Assembly: GCA_013820865.1 (NCBI GenBank) | Contig: JACDHU010000110.1 | Span: 1-6,272 of the forward strand | Source: Chloroflexota bacterium | GTDB taxonomy: Bacteria; Chloroflexota; Limnocylindria; QHBO01 | DNA length: 6,272 nt | Direction: 5' to 3' | Shown here: piece after piece, positions 4,849-6,272 of the stretch | How the letters are laid out: the number at the start of each line of letters is the position of its first letter | Position numbering within the stretch: position 1 is the first letter of the stretch | Made by a program: the position numbers and the translations under genes | The notes under the pieces: model-generated | Database searches by the model: none | Seen by the model: the letters and a program-made list of their open reading frames with translations, nothing else | Told to the model about the DNA's origin: nothing

Positions 4849-5612
4849 CCGCGATCCTGTCGCTGCTCGTCGTGATCTTCGTTTCGCTGATGATCACCCG
4901 GATCGCGACGATCGCGCTCACGGCAACCGGACTGTCGCGCGAGTCCGCGCGCTTCCAGGCGCGATCTGCCCTGACCGGAGCGGGGTTTACGACGACCGAA
5001 TCGGAGTCGGTCGTCCGCCACCCGGTCCGTCGCCGGATCGTCATGATGCTCATGTTGCTGGGAAGCGCCGGCATCGCGGCCGTCATCGGTTCGATCGTGC
5101 TCGCATTCGTGCAGCCCTCGGAGAGCGAGGGCCCCTGGGGCCGCATCGGGGTGCTCGCCATCGGCATCGTGTCGCTCTGGCTGTTCGCCACCTCGACGTG
5201 GGTGGATCGTGGCATCACCGCGGCGACGATGTCGGCACTCAGCCGTTTCACCGAGATCGATGTCCACGACTACGCGAGCCTTCTTCGCCTGGGTGGCGAC
5301 TTCGTGATCACCGAGTTCGCCGTTCCCGCGAACCACTGGCTCACCGACCGTACCCTCGCCGATCTTGCGCTGCGGAAGGAAGGCGTAATCGTCCTGGGCG
5401 TGACGCGACCGGACGGCGTGTACCTGGGCGTGCCGACGCGCGTAACGGAGGTGCGGAGCGGTGACACGCTGGTGATGTACGCCCGGGCGGGGCTGCTCGA
5501 GGAGCTCGACCAGCGTCGCCGGGGTGCCGAGGGTGAGGCGGCGCACGAGCGCGCCATGGCCGACGCCGAACGTGACCGCGGGGAGGCACGCCGCAGCGAT
5601 GGGCCCGCCTGA
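4845..5612 (+). CDS. membrane protein with TrkA-C (RCK_C) domain
   Basis: A 255-residue inner-membrane protein. Three hydrophobic segments are visible at about 3-27, 65-89 and 101-120, with a basic stretch RHPVRRR before the second. A C-terminal TrkA-C (RCK_C) domain spans about 137-216, including NHWLTDRTLADLALRKEGVIVLGVTR and SGDTLVMYAR, and a charged tail follows. RCK_C domains in K+ channels and transporters bind small ligands such as cyclic dinucleotides or ions. The Rossmann RCK_N domain is absent. The loop between the first two segments holds SALTGAGFTTTE (41-52), which recalls TrkH/Ktr filter loops, but one such loop cannot form a known pore. The family is usually annotated as a TrkA-C domain or potassium transporter protein; a role in ion homeostasis is inferred. 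I chose the GTG start because it puts the first membrane segment at the N terminus and overlaps the upstream stop. Confidence 0.85.
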   Translation: MTAILSLLVVIFVSLMITRIATIALTATGLSRESARFQARSALTGAGFTTTESESVVRHPVRRRIVMMLMLLGSAGIAAVIGSIVLAFVQPSESEGPWGRIGVLAIGIVSLWLFATSTWVDRGITAATMSALSRFTEIDVHDYASLLRLGGDFVITEFAVPANHWLTDRTLADLALRKEGVIVLGVTRPDGVYLGVPTRVTEVRSGDTLVMYARAGLLEELDQRRRGAEGEAAHERAMADAERDRGEARRSDGPA

Positions 5613-5614
5613 TT

Positions 5615-5641
5615 CGGCGATCGGTCCATGGAGGCTCGCCG
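5615..5641 (+). terminator. hairpin just after the TrkA-C gene
   Basis: CGGCGA (5615-5620) pairs with TCGCCG (5636-5641), six pairs with a 15-base loop, three bases after the stop codon. There is no T-run, so this is at most a weak terminator or 3' end stabiliser. Confidence 0.3.
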
Positions 5642-5782
5642 GGTGAGTCGGCGCCGTCCACGGCCGCTTCTCTCGGTTGGTGTCAGCCGCTCCGCGGGAG
5701 GGCAGGTGTCAACGTCCGACCCGATCTTTTGCCAAATGCCCACGTGATGCGCAGTGTGTGTATGACGCCCGATACCAACGCA

Positions 5783-5803
5783 AGGGCGTTCGCGTCACGC
5801 CCT
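5783..5803. terminator. hairpin between convergent genes
   Basis: AGGGCGT (5783-5789) and ACGCCCT (5797-5803) form a 7-bp perfect stem with a 7-base loop, 14 bases beyond the stop of the reductase gene. The place, between convergent genes, fits a bidirectional terminator; no T-run is present. The rest of 5613-5816 shows no convincing gene. Confidence 0.4.
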
Positions 5804-5816
5804 GACTGTGGCCCTA

Positions 5817-6272
5817 CTAGCCCCGCTCGAAGGAGGTCAGGAGGGCGCCGGAGGCGAAGGTCCGCGTTCCCGTGATCCGCAGCGGCAGCGGCGCGTCCAG
5901 CTGCGGCCAGTACGGCGTGCCGGCACCCAGGACGACCGGGTGCACGATCAGGTGGTACACGTCCACCAGCCCGCGCCGGACGAACTGACCCGCCAGGTTC
6001 GGACCACCGATGTCAAAATCGCCATCGAACTCTGCCCGGAGCTCCTCGAGCACGCTGCCGACGTCGCCGCTGACCAGGCGGGCGTTGTGTTCAACGTGGT
6101 CGAGGCTCGTCGAGAAGACAATCTTTGGCATCGGCTTCCAGATGCGTGCGAACTCCCGCTCGGCATCGGCCGCCGATGGATCATCCTCTGCAGTCGGCCA
6201 ATAGTCGGTCATGATCTCGAACATCCGCCGCCCGTAGAGCGAGGCGTCGAGCGTCTTCGCCTCGTCGTTGAA
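5817..6272 (-). CDS. dihydrofolate reductase family protein (RibD C-terminal type), partial
   Basis: The C-terminal 151 codons of a gene that enters from the right edge; the start is outside the window. The fold is that of bacterial bifunctional deaminase-reductase C-terminal (RibD_C) proteins, usually annotated as dihydrofolate reductase family. Visible marks are YGRRMFEIM near the visible start, PKIVFSTSL, a long helix VLEELRAEFDG, the NADPH-site segment FDIGGPNLAGQFVRRGLVDVYHL and the closing IVHPVVLGAGTPYW. Known relatives are NAD(P)H-dependent reductases, mostly of unknown substrate; a true folate role is unlikely to follow from the name. It converges on the TrkA-C gene with 204 bases between. 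An ATG at 6222-6224 is internal, because the frame stays open and family-like to the edge. Confidence 0.9.
   Translation of the reverse strand, partial: FNDEAKTLDASLYGRRMFEIMTDYWPTAEDDPSAADAEREFARIWKPMPKIVFSTSLDHVEHNARLVSGDVGSVLEELRAEFDGDFDIGGPNLAGQFVRRGLVDVYHLIVHPVVLGAGTPYWPQLDAPLPLRITGTRTFASGALLTSFERG

Noticed and set aside
4458..5546. Long minus-strand open frame opposite the DinB and TrkA-C genes
   Set aside because: Rich in Arg, His, Asp and Gly with no family pattern; the plus strand encodes clearly recognisable proteins over the same span.

Overview
The window is GC-rich and tightly packed. Genes overlap by start/stop codons, GTG starts are used, and several genes lack a Shine-Dalgarno site but have a TANNNT box 6-7 bases before the start codon, which suggests leaderless transcripts. 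Together with the gene families present (a squalene-cyclase-like toroid protein, ArsR plus SRPBCC, DinB, a membrane TrkA-C protein, a RibD-type reductase), this points to a high-GC soil-type bacterium, either Chloroflexota or Actinomycetota. The sequence alone does not decide between them.

Left part, minus strand, read from high to low coordinates: ArsR repressor (3333-3668), SRPBCC/AHSA1 protein (2830-3336) and alpha/beta hydrolase (1864-2733) form one likely autoregulated unit. An 8-bp inverted repeat overlies the probable -10 box of the ArsR promoter. A second unit follows: squalene-cyclase-like protein (831-1769), GNAT acetyltransferase (184-834) and a second alpha/beta hydrolase cut by the left edge (1-191). 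The three are chained by 4- and 8-base overlaps.

Middle (3691-4029): a region with no intact gene that I recognise. It holds a strong hairpin and a truncated remnant of a paralogue of the squalene-cyclase-like gene. Promoter and first ten codons of the remnant align without gaps to those of the intact gene (59 of 75 bases identical, including an 18-bp perfect core). The same stretch abuts the promoter of the divergent DinB gene.

Right part: on the plus strand, an intact DinB protein (4030-4536), a truncated tandem DinB copy (4539-4790), a possible 30-codon leader ORF (4756-4848) and a membrane protein with a TrkA-C (RCK_C) domain (4845-5612). A convergent dihydrofolate-reductase-like gene on the minus strand is cut by the right edge (5817-6272). 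I see no tRNA, rRNA, CRISPR, IS element or phage gene. No clearly new system is proven. The most interesting items are the duplicated promoter block, the recurring leaderless promoter shape, and the coupled toroid-protein/GNAT/hydrolase unit.
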